A stretch of 64,000 nt of DNA from Schizochytrium sp. TIO01 (lineage: Eukaryota; Sar; Bigyra; Thraustochytrida; Thraustochytriidae), in contig SMSO01000031.1 of assembly GCA_004764695.1 (NCBI GenBank), positions 7,869,261 to 7,933,260 on the forward strand, in the 5' to 3' direction. Position 1 is the first letter of the stretch; each line of letters opens with the position of its first letter. The position numbers and the translations under genes were made by a program. Positions 12,201 through 22,409 of this stretch are shown here, piece after piece. The notes beneath the pieces were generated by a model. That model made no database searches, had not been told where the DNA came from, and saw only the letters and a list, made by a program, of their open reading frames with translations.

Positions 12201-15200
12201 TTCCCAACGATATGCAAACCTACAATCGCATGGACACTCCTACGAGGGTCGGTCAGAGATAGGCTTCAGGACAGACATCAATCTGGTCAGGCTAGCATTG
12301 TCAACCTTGGCAAATCCACGGGCCTTTAAGGACAGAGGGTTGTTCTCGCTCGTGCTGATCAAAGAATATATGCGCTGTGCATCAATATCTCAATCGACGC
12401 GTCATCCCACGAAACGCTACGAGTGGTTTTGGTCTTCAAGTCTAATGGCGATTTTCCCAGCAACAGCTTAGATGTTTGCTGCGTTTGCTCTTGACAGGAA
12501 AAACGCCACGGCTCAATTAAAGTGAAGCACACGCATGGTTTTCGTTTCCCTTGTGTACTTTTCAGCTACCGAGAACCCTTTCTGCCAGGTATACTGACCT
12601 CCTAAGAATAACGATAAAGACAATCCGCAGGTTCTTCAGCTTTCATAGTTTGTCGTAGGCAGGCAGTCATATCGAAAAGGTTTCTTCGGCGTCGGATTGC
12701 GATTCCTCAGAATCCGCGCACGGAGCGTTTCGGGGATTTAAGGCAGGATTTTGATTGTATAATCAGAATGCATAAAGCAGGATCTCCAATTTCAAGGTCA
12801 ATATACCAACCAGCTTCAATAAAACGGCGTGCTTTCATTGACCGCACGAGGATGCCACATCGAATAACCTGACGAGAAAACAGCGACGAGAGAACGATTG
12901 TCGTTTTTTGTTCCTTTTGGAATTGCTTGGGTGTCTTATTTTGGAACCCAGAAGGGCCGATTGTAGATATACTACCTACTACCTCAGGCTACAAGTACTT
13001 CGAGGGACCATCGTCCACAATGCTAAGAGAGAAAGTAAACCTTAAGAACCCATAGGCGGCTACCTGAACTTTAAGTTCGACGAAAGCATTAGGCTATTAA
13101 AGTCATTTTATCTCAGAAAGCACCAACTTGAACTCTTTTTTTTTTTTTTAAATTAAAAAAAAAGTGGAAAATAATAAATCAAATCAAATCAGAGTTCAAG
13201 TTACTGCGATAAATCCAATGCACCTTTATAGTTGTAGATCTGACTCGCCACCAGCACCCTTCAACCTGGAAAAGCCAACCGCAGACTGAAAAGTAGCAGC
13301 TATTGTGCACCGGAGGGGTTGATGCATCAAAGAGGCTGAGGGTAATATCAGCAACTCGCCCAAGATCGTGCATACAATGTCAAAACGCCAACTTTTCATT
13401 CTGACTGCTCCTTCTTTTTAGCTTAATTTAATTTTAAAAAGAAAAAAGAAGAAAAAAGAAGGTGAATAAACAAATGAAGAACACCGACCTTTTTGGCCAA
13501 CGATAGCGGTGCCTTTGCACTGATTGAGCGGCACCAGACCTCCCACGGATGAATAGGCCGAGCACTCCAGGGCCAAGTTAAGATCCTGTCATCTCTTTCT
13601 CCAAGGTATCCGCTTCCTACGTCGCCTCCTCCGCCTTTGGCTCAGAGTACAGATAGTTTTCAGGAATTAATGAGCTGTGCAATCATTGCCAGATATCGAA
13701 ATAGCCACGAGATACAGAGACCGAAAAGAGAGGATTGATTGCCATCTCTGCAAGGCGGGGCGTGTCTTGCAGCCGAGGAGAATCACATCAGCGCCACAAC
13801 CACAGCGTAGCGGCAAGCTACGCCCGACCCGCGCTGTGACCGCAACTTCGATTCTGGCTTTGCTTTCTTATGTGCCTAATATGTAGGGCGGACATAGTGC
13901 GGTCACAGAGTAGCTACAGAGCGGGCCATTTTGCCCTACATGGCCATGCTTTTGGCCATCTTGTCAAAAGCTTTTGAGCAATGCGGTGCAGTGATGGCGA
14001 GGAAAGTCTTCTCGGGAAGGCAAGAGCCCGCTAGCCAGCTGGGTATGCAAGCTGAAGATTGCATGTATGGGGACTTGGAGGGCTGAGGCTACCGCTGTTA
14101 TTTCCTAAAAACAAACATTGAAACTACCAAACTATTTTATTATTACTATTACTATGAAAATAAACATAGGCCATGTGTTATTTTCTTTTTATGAACGGAA
14201 AATATAAACTTTGAACTGAAACTTGAAAAGAACTCAGGAAATGAAGCAAAATGATTTGTAAATGAAAATTTAAAGGGGATACGTAGCGCTGAGCCTCCTC
14301 AATCATATGATTTGTAATGCAGATACCTCTTTTCGAGAAAAGGCGCGTCTCACCAAAGCTGTTATTGCGCCTACTTGCGTTGTAAGTATGGATATGATTT
14401 AGAAGTTGAAGAAGTAAAGTTTTTGTACAAAGCAAGAAAAAGAAAAGGAAAGCATACCGGCTGCTGCGCTTACTCTCCTTTAGTTTAAAAGTAATCATCA
14501 ATTGTTGTCGCGCCATCCAGACCTCCACGGCTATAATGAAACCGATGAGAACACACTTCGATGATGAAAGGGGATATCGGGTAATGCATTCCAAAAAAGG
14601 GCAGCTCCAACCTTGACTCTGTACACCTTCACGTTGAGATCTTCTCTTCAAGTGCTATATTCAGTACCTTGAGGGTAAACGATTACATGGGTATTGCTCA
14701 AATACAAAAACCTAAGAATTGGCCTACCAGCTATTGGAAGCCACCCAAATTTGCCATGTAACGTTATACTTAGATTTGCGAGAATCATTTCAGACTCTGT
14801 AAAGATCGTAAGTTGTCTTTTAGAAACGTGTGCAAGTAAATTATAACTATGCTGATCTTATCATCACCGATTTCTACTGCTCGGCAGCGCATAAACTCGT
14901 GTGCTTAGCCCATTCCAAACATGAATTAAGCTCGTCCACCTCTGTATCAACCAACACCTCTACCCACCCTGAGAACCCGGGGGGTGGGGCGGGCACCATT
15001 GGTTTGATGAGTCGAAACTGTATTCTATGCTCAACGTTGATTCTGGTTGACATAATCTTCAGCGGGAAAGTTGGCCGTTCGGGCGGACAGAAAGCCCACG
15101 CTGCAATCTGCAACTCCAGAGTCCTGCGAGCATATTAATGTATTTAATTGAGAGGCAGGAGCCATACGAAATGTTTGATTTCCAAAGACAATGAATTACC

Positions 15201-15936
15201 TCGGCCTAGATATGCTTCTGATTTTCAAGTAAGCATCCTTTAAAGACACTGCAGCGCCTCTCTAAAATCTAGACAAGCATTCTGCCTTCTCAAAGCCCAG
15301 CTGTAAAAAATATAGGCAAATCAAAATTCGTGCAGGTGACTGGTCCATTGTATCTCGTTACGTTTCATGTTTATTCATGCAAACACTTTGCACATATCCG
15401 TAGTAGATATACTGCTATTCGGAAGCCTTATCCCTGCGTGGGCTTTCTGCGTCGCCACCTGGAGTGTGAAGAAAATGCTAGACTGCAATTACTTGTTGAT
15501 GGTGTATCTGTAAATATCTTAAAGAAGTATTTCTAGGTTCCTATATTAAAATACTACAGCGTTTAGGGTCGTGTATAAACGTTGTGAGTCTCTTTGAGCA
15601 GTAACACTGTCGTCCAGTTCAAACTACGAGTCATAGATGCTAGATTCAACATATTCTAGCTCTCTGTATCCCAACGTTCATTAGTCACGATTTTTATATT
15701 TGTCGATTTTGCGAACGGATACATAATAATTCCGATGTAGATATGCCACACTTCTTAAGTGGCATTAGCACCATTGATCACCTCCCTCAAAGCACCATTT
15801 GCTCTCGCTGGCTATCATCTTAAGTTTTGTCAGCGAGCGAAGCACTTCAGTTCTCTGATGAGTATTACACCTGATAACTAAGATCAGTCTGTGCTCCCAG
15901 CCCCGATAATCTGGCGAGACGAAGGCTCTCATGTAT

Positions 15937-16046
15937 TGTAGTCTACTTGTACCTCCCTCTCATCATACTTGCGAAAGACCTATAACCTATTTGCGACCGG
16001 AGTATAACCTACTTACGAAGCGGCTATAGCCCACTTGCGCTGCAAT
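15937..16046 (+). repeat. 22-bp periodic repeat, TATAACC-ACTTG core
   Basis: Three clear consecutive 22-bp units start at 15981, 16003 and 16025 (TATAACCTATTTGCGACC.., TATAACCTACTTACGAAG.., TATAGCCCACTTGCGCTG..). Two weaker units precede them in the same register. The first 13 bases of each unit are conserved and the remaining nine vary. The array ends about 540 bp before the start codon at 16588. Similar units occur near 42140, 45000 and 45500. Function unknown. Confidence 0.7.
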
Positions 16047-16355
16047 GACCCAATTCCCCTACGTAGGAAGGACGAGGAAAATGGGAATCGCATTTCTTCC
16101 CTTTTCTCAGTGAACTTGAAGAACATTGACAACTTATGCTCGGAGACCAGACAGACCAAAGGACATCAGCACGACCAGCAGAGTGAACGAGGTCATCATA
16201 GCCAGCCTCGACGACAATATCACCACCAATGTGCGATCGAAGACGCAAGGAAAGGCGCCTGACCAGTACAGCGAAGGAAGCAAATAGAAGAAGAGCACAT
16301 CACATGCGAAGGTAAGAGTGCAATAGTAAGTTCGCTAGTAAGTACCATCATAGAA

Positions 16356-16383
16356 AGAAGAAGAAGAAGAAGAAGAAGAAGAA
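16356..16383. repeat. (GAA)n microsatellite
   Basis: About nine GAA units in a purine-only tract, about 200 bp before the thymidine phosphorylase-like start codon, probably in its promoter or 5' UTR. Confidence 0.9.
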
Positions 16384-16587
16384 AGGAAATACAAATATAC
16401 TCATCGAAGAAGAGAGAAGTAGGAGACGAAGCGAGAGAAGTCCGCTCATTCCGGTTAGCTTGGCGCTCGGCGCGGGCGAAGGCAGTTCCCGCGAACGGGG
16501 AACCCTCGCTTGGTCCGGTCAGCAGCGTAGCCGTCGTCTGACGGGAAGTCAGTCACACACTGAAATTTGGCGATTGCGCGAAGAATA

Positions 16588-18432
16588 ATGTTGCAGCAGC
16601 TCGTCGCGTCAAGGGTTGCCGCGAGTGCGGCCTCGAGGAGCCCAGCAGCATGGCGGAGGCCGAGCTCTGTGAGAAGCCTCACTTGGCCACACCAGCTTCG
16701 CTTCCTCCAAGGTGCCTCTGGCGCGACCTACGCCAAGCGCAGCAGCGAGTTGCCCACTAATGAGTCCAGCAGTGCCCCAAACGAGTCCAAAGACGGCAAC
16801 GTTGACTCGCAAAGCGGAGATATAAGCAAACATCCAGGTAGAAACAGTGAGCTTCACGGTGGCGCCAAACATTCCGTCGAAAATGAGGATACTGATAGTA
16901 TGGAGAAGCGGTCCGATGAGACCATGGAATTTACTGAGAGCGGACAAGAGAATGGCCCAACCGACGCCAAGTCTGGGAACGCAGTAGCAGCCACAGCAGC
17001 CCGTGACAGTCTTCCAGTGAGTGCTGGGCACTTGCTTCAGAAGAGGCAAAGACGCGAGCCGTTTTCTGAGGCCGAGATGCAATGGTTTGTGAGGTCCTGC
17101 GTAGATATGCGTCCCGAGGTCCTGGGACCTGAGCAGGCAAGCGCACTTCTTATGAGTATGAGCATGGAGGAGAAGTTTGGGGGCCTCACGACAAACGAAA
17201 CTGTGCATATGGCCAAAGCTATTGCAGATTCTGGAGAGAAAGTTGATCTGCATCAGGATGGGGTTCCTAGTATTAGCCTCTTCAGCGGTGTTGGGGACAA
17301 GACCTCGCTAATTGTGGTGCCAGTCTGCGCATCGTGTGGAGTACGAGTGCCCAAGATCTCGGACCGGGGGTTCATCGGAGGAATTGTTGATAAATTAGAG
17401 TGTATTCCAGGATTTCGCGTCAAATTGGCCAAGGATGAGTTCGTTCGCATCGTTCATGAAGTCAACGCAGCGATTATTGCGCCCTTTCCGAACATTGTGC
17501 CTGCAGACGAACCGTTGAGGCGTTTGCGTGAACTTCTTTTCATTACCGAAAATCTCCCCCTAATGGCTGCCTCTGTGGTTGGCAAAAAGCTAGCTGGAGG
17601 TTCGCAATCTTTTCTCTTTGATGTCAAGACAGGATCTGGAAATGCTCTTGAAGACGTCGACGTTGCAGTGGAATTTGCTCAAAAGCTGGTCACGGTTGCG
17701 CGAGGTGCTAATCGCACGGCCTCTGCATTTGTTACCAGCATGCAACAACCATTAGGCTACGCTATTGGTAGCTATATCGAACTAGTTGAGTGTTTACGCA
17801 TCCTCGATGGGGAGCGGAACCCTGCGGGTAATTTGCGTGATATTGGTTTCCTCCTGTCTGCGCAGGTTTTGCTCCAGTCTGGCAAGTGCTCTACACTTGA
17901 AGATGGATATAATATGGCTGTCGAGGCGGTCACCTCAGGTAAAGCTATGGAAACCTTTAAGCGAATGGTGCATGCCCAGGGTGGGGATGTAGATTTCATT
18001 GCTCGTGCTGTTCAGGATGGGCCTACACCCTACACAGTAGCACGAAGCATCCACGTGCCAGTGGAGGCTGAAGATCTTCGCAGGGTCGAGGCCGATCTAA
18101 CTGTAGATAGTAACATGGACGAGTCCACGCGCATCGTAGGCATTGACACACTTGCGCTTGGGGAACTCGGAAAAAAAATTGGCGCCTTTCGATCGGTCGC
18201 ATCAGATGAAATTGACTTTGGTAGTGGTATTGAGCTTCACCGCGCGCTGTCTGAAGCCGTGGTTCCTGGCGATGTCCTTTGCACCATCCATACCAATAAC
18301 ACACGCATCTCTGAAGCGGACCTTTGCAAGGCTGCTCGTCAAGCTTTTACCTTCCAGCGCGGGCCTGTGTCTTCGCAACCTCTTATCTTCTCTTTTGTTG
18401 ATGGGTCAGGGGGGATCACAGACCTTAGCTAG
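16588..18432 (+). CDS. thymidine/pyrimidine-nucleoside phosphorylase-like protein
   Basis: Intronless, 614 residues; the first ATG is chosen because the preceding frame start is TTG. An Arg/Ala/Ser-rich, acid-poor N-terminus looks like a mitochondrial presequence, followed by a poorly conserved linker to about residue 145. The rest matches the nucleoside phosphorylase fold along its length: G(V)GDKTSL (234-241), LDKLE/IPGF-type segment (268-275), APAD-like turn, LPLMAASVVGKKLA, VKTGSGN. The pyrimidine-contacting triad of E. coli DeoA (Arg171, Ser186, Lys190) is retained with identical spacing as Arg314, Ser329 and Lys333. The phosphate and catalytic loops are not: the KHSSGG loop is shortened to SLFSG (no Lys or His), and the SGRG-GHTGGT loop has lost two residues and its Thr (SDRGFIGGI, 258-266). 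It may be inactive as a phosphorylase or use another reaction. Length exceeds the usual 440 residues because of the N-terminal extension. Confidence 0.8.
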   Translation: MLQQLVASRVAASAASRSPAAWRRPSSVRSLTWPHQLRFLQGASGATYAKRSSELPTNESSSAPNESKDGNVDSQSGDISKHPGRNSELHGGAKHSVENEDTDSMEKRSDETMEFTESGQENGPTDAKSGNAVAATAARDSLPVSAGHLLQKRQRREPFSEAEMQWFVRSCVDMRPEVLGPEQASALLMSMSMEEKFGGLTTNETVHMAKAIADSGEKVDLHQDGVPSISLFSGVGDKTSLIVVPVCASCGVRVPKISDRGFIGGIVDKLECIPGFRVKLAKDEFVRIVHEVNAAIIAPFPNIVPADEPLRRLRELLFITENLPLMAASVVGKKLAGGSQSFLFDVKTGSGNALEDVDVAVEFAQKLVTVARGANRTASAFVTSMQQPLGYAIGSYIELVECLRILDGERNPAGNLRDIGFLLSAQVLLQSGKCSTLEDGYNMAVEAVTSGKAMETFKRMVHAQGGDVDFIARAVQDGPTPYTVARSIHVPVEAEDLRRVEADLTVDSNMDESTRIVGIDTLALGELGKKIGAFRSVASDEIDFGSGIELHRALSEAVVPGDVLCTIHTNNTRISEADLCKAARQAFTFQRGPVSSQPLIFSFVDGSGGITDLS

Positions 18433-19062
18433 TTTGTCTGAAAGTCAAAATTCTAATTTATTTCATTCTTTCTGATTTGTTTTCAATCTCCAAATGTTCG
18501 AATAACCCAGATTTTGTTCAATAGAGAAAACACCTTGATGACTTATGAACCTGAAACGAGCACTGCAAACACCTCTTCATGAGTTAACAGCCCATATTCT
18601 CTCTGTGTTGGTGTTGGTTAAGGAAAGCCATTTTGAAATTAAGGATAGGACATGCCTTCGTGGAGAAAAGAGATTCATCTTTTAAGGCTTCGACGTATAG
18701 GTCGAAGATGACCTTCAAAACATTTATGCGTTGTGCACACACCTGGTAAGAAACTTTACATATTAAGACTACTTACCTATCATCATAGAAGGTAGGTGTC
18801 AGTAGTACTTGTGAGATAGAGTCCGCGCCTCCATTTTGTTCATTTTGTCATCTGGAGCTCTCTATCCTAACTCAGGCGCTGGAGTTTGATCTGTAGGGGC
18901 CAAGACACGGTCTCCCAGGGTCTTTACGTTGGATGAGCTTATTTCGCTTTAAAACATTAACATCTGTACCTATATAGGGAACCATACGCAGCTCTTTTAG
19001 ACATCGCAATTGCGTGCGCGCAGATGAAAAGCAGTGGTGTTCTAGCTTAGTTGAGCTGCAAT
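18433..19062. other. intergenic, 3' UTR and promoter
   Basis: Holds the 3' end of the phosphorylase-like gene and the start region of the next gene. A perfect 7-bp inverted repeat with a six-base loop (CTTCGAC ... GTCGAAG) lies at 18688-18707. No coding potential seen. Confidence 0.5.
18688..18707. other. small perfect hairpin
   Basis: Seven-base perfect stem CTTCGAC/GTCGAAG with loop GTATAG, about 255 bp after the stop codon of the phosphorylase-like gene. It could be an RNA stem in a 3' UTR or a dyad protein-binding site; a chance occurrence is possible. Confidence 0.4.
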
Positions 19063-21231
19063 ATGCGACGTGGTACAGTCGACCCAGATGGACTCAGGCA
19101 TGTCCAGGTAGACACATTGCGAAGGCCAGCTCGAGGGAGCAATGTAGAAGCTTTCAGTCGAACTGAGCTTGAACGCATGCTCACCAAGTCAAAAAAGAAG
19201 CGTGAGAAACTAGCAAATAATGCTGACTTTGCAGCACTTCTCCAGAACATGGAGGCTGCTAAGCGCAAAGAGAAAGTTGAAGATGCTTTCCGGCAAGTAA
19301 TGGCTCCAGACCCTACCCTCCCTACCTCTCAGGAGCTCGCTGATACTTCTCACGAGAGAGTCTCAGGTGTTTTCTCCATGCGAGGACAACCATATGTTCC
19401 CCTAGGCGGGGATATCTTTCTCCAGCTTGGACCAAAACCAGATGTTTCTAATAACCCTCCACCTTCAACGTGTAGAGGGCCCCTCACAAAAGAGGCAATA
19501 CAACGGATGCGCCTCAATGAGCCTGACAACGTGAGCCTTGCTCCAAGCGAACGAACATCAATTTCGAGTGCTAAACCTGCAGCCAATACTGCGAAACGTA
19601 CCCCATCTGAGGCAACGAATACTGTCCCTGCTGACAGCTCAATAAATAGCCAAGGAAATTCTACAGCACAACGCTTGCCTCATTCTTCAAAGCGAAGGAC
19701 ACAACTTAATCTTGCACCATCAACAGAGGTACATACTTTCCCACGCGAAGAAGTCCAGCGAGGCACGCTCCGTAAACAACAGGTTCATATTGGCAAGCAA
19801 GGGTTCGGAGAACTTTTACGCTCCCCCGACGAAGTTGCCTATAACCTGAAACTATTAGCCAATAATCAAACGAAGAATGAGTCTGTTCTCCGTCCTGCAG
19901 AACCACTTCCTGCAAGTAAAGGTATCCCACGAGTCATGCAAAACACAGCTGAAAGGATGGTTGCTGAACTTTATGATGAATTTTCAGACGATGAAGAGAC
20001 AGCGTTTGAGACAGAAATAAAAAGTAACATAAGAGCAGCACGTGCTCAGCAGCATGGTAACTATGCCCCTCGACCGCCAGACCAGCCCCCAGGCGATGCG
20101 CCTAGAACCTCGAATCCAAGAAGGTTGCGGCGCTCCTCATTTATGCGAGCACAGACCTTCCTTGCCGCTCAGAAACGTGTTGATTACGTAGCAAAGCTTG
20201 AGCATAAAATGCAGTCCCTGGAACGATCACTTTATGCAGCGTACGAATCTCGAAAGAAGGCAAATAAATCAACCCCACGACATAGGTTGCCTTTACGCTC
20301 AGGCCGTGCTATTAGGGGAACCCAAGTTAGGGCTACAACAATTCTTCAAGCGCATTTGGCGCTCCAGGCAAAAGAGATTGATGAGCGAACAAAACTGCAA
20401 CATAATCCAACAGAACCATACGATACGTTGACTTCAGAAAACCTGATGCGGCAAGTGAACGAATTTCGCACAAAGAGGGACAATCTCCAGAGAGAGCTAC
20501 GCTACGAGTTATTACGCAGACATCTTGCTAGATTCCACGCTATTGAAACTGATCAACAGTACGTTACAACAACGCAAAAGGTCATTCGTCGTGTTGAAAG
20601 GCACTTAGATGCAAAGCCTCGACGAGGTCGATCTCACAGACGTTCACCCTCGCCAGACCAGCTCGCCTCTTTCAAAAGCGACACTAAATCAGAACGCCCT
20701 AATCATTTGTCTCTCGTCTCCAATGGGTTGGAGGACCTCACTTCCTCAATGTCAATTCGAAAACGCGCCCTGGCATTAACAACAGGTGCCAGCCTTGAGC
20801 TTTCATGGAAATTACATCAATCTTTTAATGAAAAGCAGGGGAAATCGCCTCTACTAATTACTACACCTTCGCATGGACGACCTTCGCCGATTGTTAAATC
20901 TATCCGAAGAGGTCCATGGCATGTATCCAAAAGGAGCTTGCCCGTACGCGGGTCCATATACGAAATGGCACTATTTTATGCTGCCGAGTTTGCACAAAAT
21001 CCTGCAGATGTTGAAGATGAACTTCAGATACTATTAGACCATATTCATGTCGCTCTTGGAGATCGCACAGACCCTCTTCGTGAAAAAGAGCTACGTGCTG
21101 TGCTGCGTACTGCACCGACACCTTGTGTTCACCATGGAGGCTGCAAAAAACTTATTAACTACCTCGCTGAGGCATTTGCCAGCGATACAGCACCATCTCC
21201 ACAGTTCCCGTCCACATCATCCAGCGCATGA
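19063..21231 (+). CDS. hypothetical basic, Ser/Arg-rich protein
   Basis: Intronless, 722 residues from the first ATG (the frame opens four codons earlier with TTG). No family recognised. Visible features: a lysine-rich helical segment near residues 40-75 (KSKKKREKL, EAAKRKEKVEDAF), a long low-complexity Ser/Thr/Pro/Arg region, an acidic patch DEFSDDEET (about 305-315), heptad-like helices around 370-500 (LEHKMQSLERSLYAAYESR; LRYELLRRHLARF), and a more ordered C-terminal part (about 625-700) with aliphatic helices. The composition suits a nuclear or cytoskeletal scaffold, but that is only inference. Its last 77 bp overlap the 3' coding end of the convergent methyltransferase gene. Confidence 0.75.
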   Translation: MRRGTVDPDGLRHVQVDTLRRPARGSNVEAFSRTELERMLTKSKKKREKLANNADFAALLQNMEAAKRKEKVEDAFRQVMAPDPTLPTSQELADTSHERVSGVFSMRGQPYVPLGGDIFLQLGPKPDVSNNPPPSTCRGPLTKEAIQRMRLNEPDNVSLAPSERTSISSAKPAANTAKRTPSEATNTVPADSSINSQGNSTAQRLPHSSKRRTQLNLAPSTEVHTFPREEVQRGTLRKQQVHIGKQGFGELLRSPDEVAYNLKLLANNQTKNESVLRPAEPLPASKGIPRVMQNTAERMVAELYDEFSDDEETAFETEIKSNIRAARAQQHGNYAPRPPDQPPGDAPRTSNPRRLRRSSFMRAQTFLAAQKRVDYVAKLEHKMQSLERSLYAAYESRKKANKSTPRHRLPLRSGRAIRGTQVRATTILQAHLALQAKEIDERTKLQHNPTEPYDTLTSENLMRQVNEFRTKRDNLQRELRYELLRRHLARFHAIETDQQYVTTTQKVIRRVERHLDAKPRRGRSHRRSPSPDQLASFKSDTKSERPNHLSLVSNGLEDLTSSMSIRKRALALTTGASLELSWKLHQSFNEKQGKSPLLITTPSHGRPSPIVKSIRRGPWHVSKRSLPVRGSIYEMALFYAAEFAQNPADVEDELQILLDHIHVALGDRTDPLREKELRAVLRTAPTPCVHHGGCKKLINYLAEAFASDTAPSPQFPSTSSSA

Positions 21232-22331
21232 ATGCAGCAGCGCCCCAAAGATTAAACGCTCGGAAAATATCGCCTTGGCGGATAGCTCGAAGGCCTTTAT
21301 GCCACATATGTGTTGAAAATGGGACAAAGACGTGGTCGCTGATATCAGCGGCTTGGAAATTCTCTAATTTGATACAGTCATTTCCACCGATGCCAGCTAC
21401 TACCTCATTGAGTGATGCCTTCGAGTAAAGTAGATTTTCTAAAGGCACACCAGCGCATGCAGATATCACGGTAATCAGACTCACGTGCACTGGAGCACGC
21501 CACCAAAGTTGCCACCAGCCCAGAAAACCGCTATACTTTTCATCAGGCTTCCACAAATCACAACTTCCCAAGATATCTGCAGCAGCAAAAGACGAACCCG
21601 GGCGCATAACTCTTGCCAGTTTATATAGCAGCTCTCGACGGGTATGCACATGGTATAGTGCATCCACTGCGGTTCCCAGGGCAAAGTTAAAGCCGAGTTT
21701 GGATATTGTTATCAACATAATCAGGCATGCAATTGCAATAGGAATAAACCCAAGTTTTCTTGCAAATTAGTCACACTCTTTGAACATATTCTCTTCTTGA
21801 ATTTTATATTGGATGTCAACAAACCTTCCCAATCCCGTGGCGTAGCGCCACAAACTACGTACCTGAAACGACGGTCTGAACATCACTGAAGAAATCTTCG
21901 CCTCTGTGCACAGTATCAAGTGCGTCCTCGCAGAGCACTTTGATATTTCCTTCGCCCCTGATGGCTTCTTCTGCGCTATTACATTCTGCCTGCGTGCAGT
22001 TCACGCCAACAATACCAGCGTCCTGCGCAAACTCACGTCGCCAAAGCACAAGGCTCGCTCCGCAACCACAGCCAATATCCAGCACCAGGCGAGAACTATT
22101 TTCGCTGCTCTGCCCGAGACTCTTCGAGTCGACAAATGAGCCAGGCTCAAGTGATGCCGCAGAACCTACAGCGCGTGCGAGGTCAGAGCAAGCGTCTACA
22201 TACGCCATTGATGCACCACGGACCCAGAACCCGAGGTTGATCCATCGTTCGTGCGGTGCTGGACTGCAGTCCGCAAAGACACACGGGTCCAGCGGCGCGT
22301 ACGAGTGGGACATTGCTACGAGCTGCCCCAA
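21155..22331 (-). CDS. class I SAM-dependent methyltransferase, two exons
   Basis: Exon 1 is 22331-21863 and exon 2 is 21666-21155, with an intron of 196 bp (donor CAG|GTACGT, acceptor ACCGCAG, phase 1). Joined, they give 326 residues. Motif I is LDIGCGCGASL (about 98-108), followed by a motif II-like segment GIVGVNCTQAE, an acidic CEDAL segment, and, across the splice junction, VVSVDALYHVHTR. That last segment is the usual post-III position of small-molecule methyltransferases related to tocopherol/sterol/sarcosine methylases, and it supports the intron placement. The C-terminal half has Trp-rich hydrophobic stretches (GWWQLWW) that could contact lipid or membrane. The exact substrate is unknown. 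The start codon lies 78 bp from the divergent gene at 22410; the 3' end overlaps the convergent gene by 77 bp. Confidence 0.82.
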
Positions 22332-22409
22332 GTTCGGACCGGAGCTTAATCGCGGATCCCGAGCTAGTTTGGCCTTGGCTTTGGTTTTTGCTTTGCATCA
22401 AACTGTGAA

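Larger units (their letters stand above)
9236..16587. other. 7.3 kb gene desert
   Basis: No frame here exceeds about 157 codons and none shows a recognisable domain or consistent composition. Many poly-A/T tracts occur, e.g. 9880-9930, 11400-11560 and 13130-13160. I looked by eye for tRNA T-arm motifs and found none convincing. Near 15937-16046 is a 22-bp periodic repeat, and a GAA run lies near 16356-16383. The last part must hold the promoter and 5' UTR of the gene at 16588. Confidence 0.55.

Noticed and set aside
14178-14651. 157-codon minus-strand frame in the first gene desert
   Set aside because: AT-driven Leu/Phe/Ser/Ile-rich random peptide with no motif or plausible structure.
16609-17253. 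214-codon minus-strand frame
   Set aside because: Antisense to the well-supported phosphorylase-like gene.
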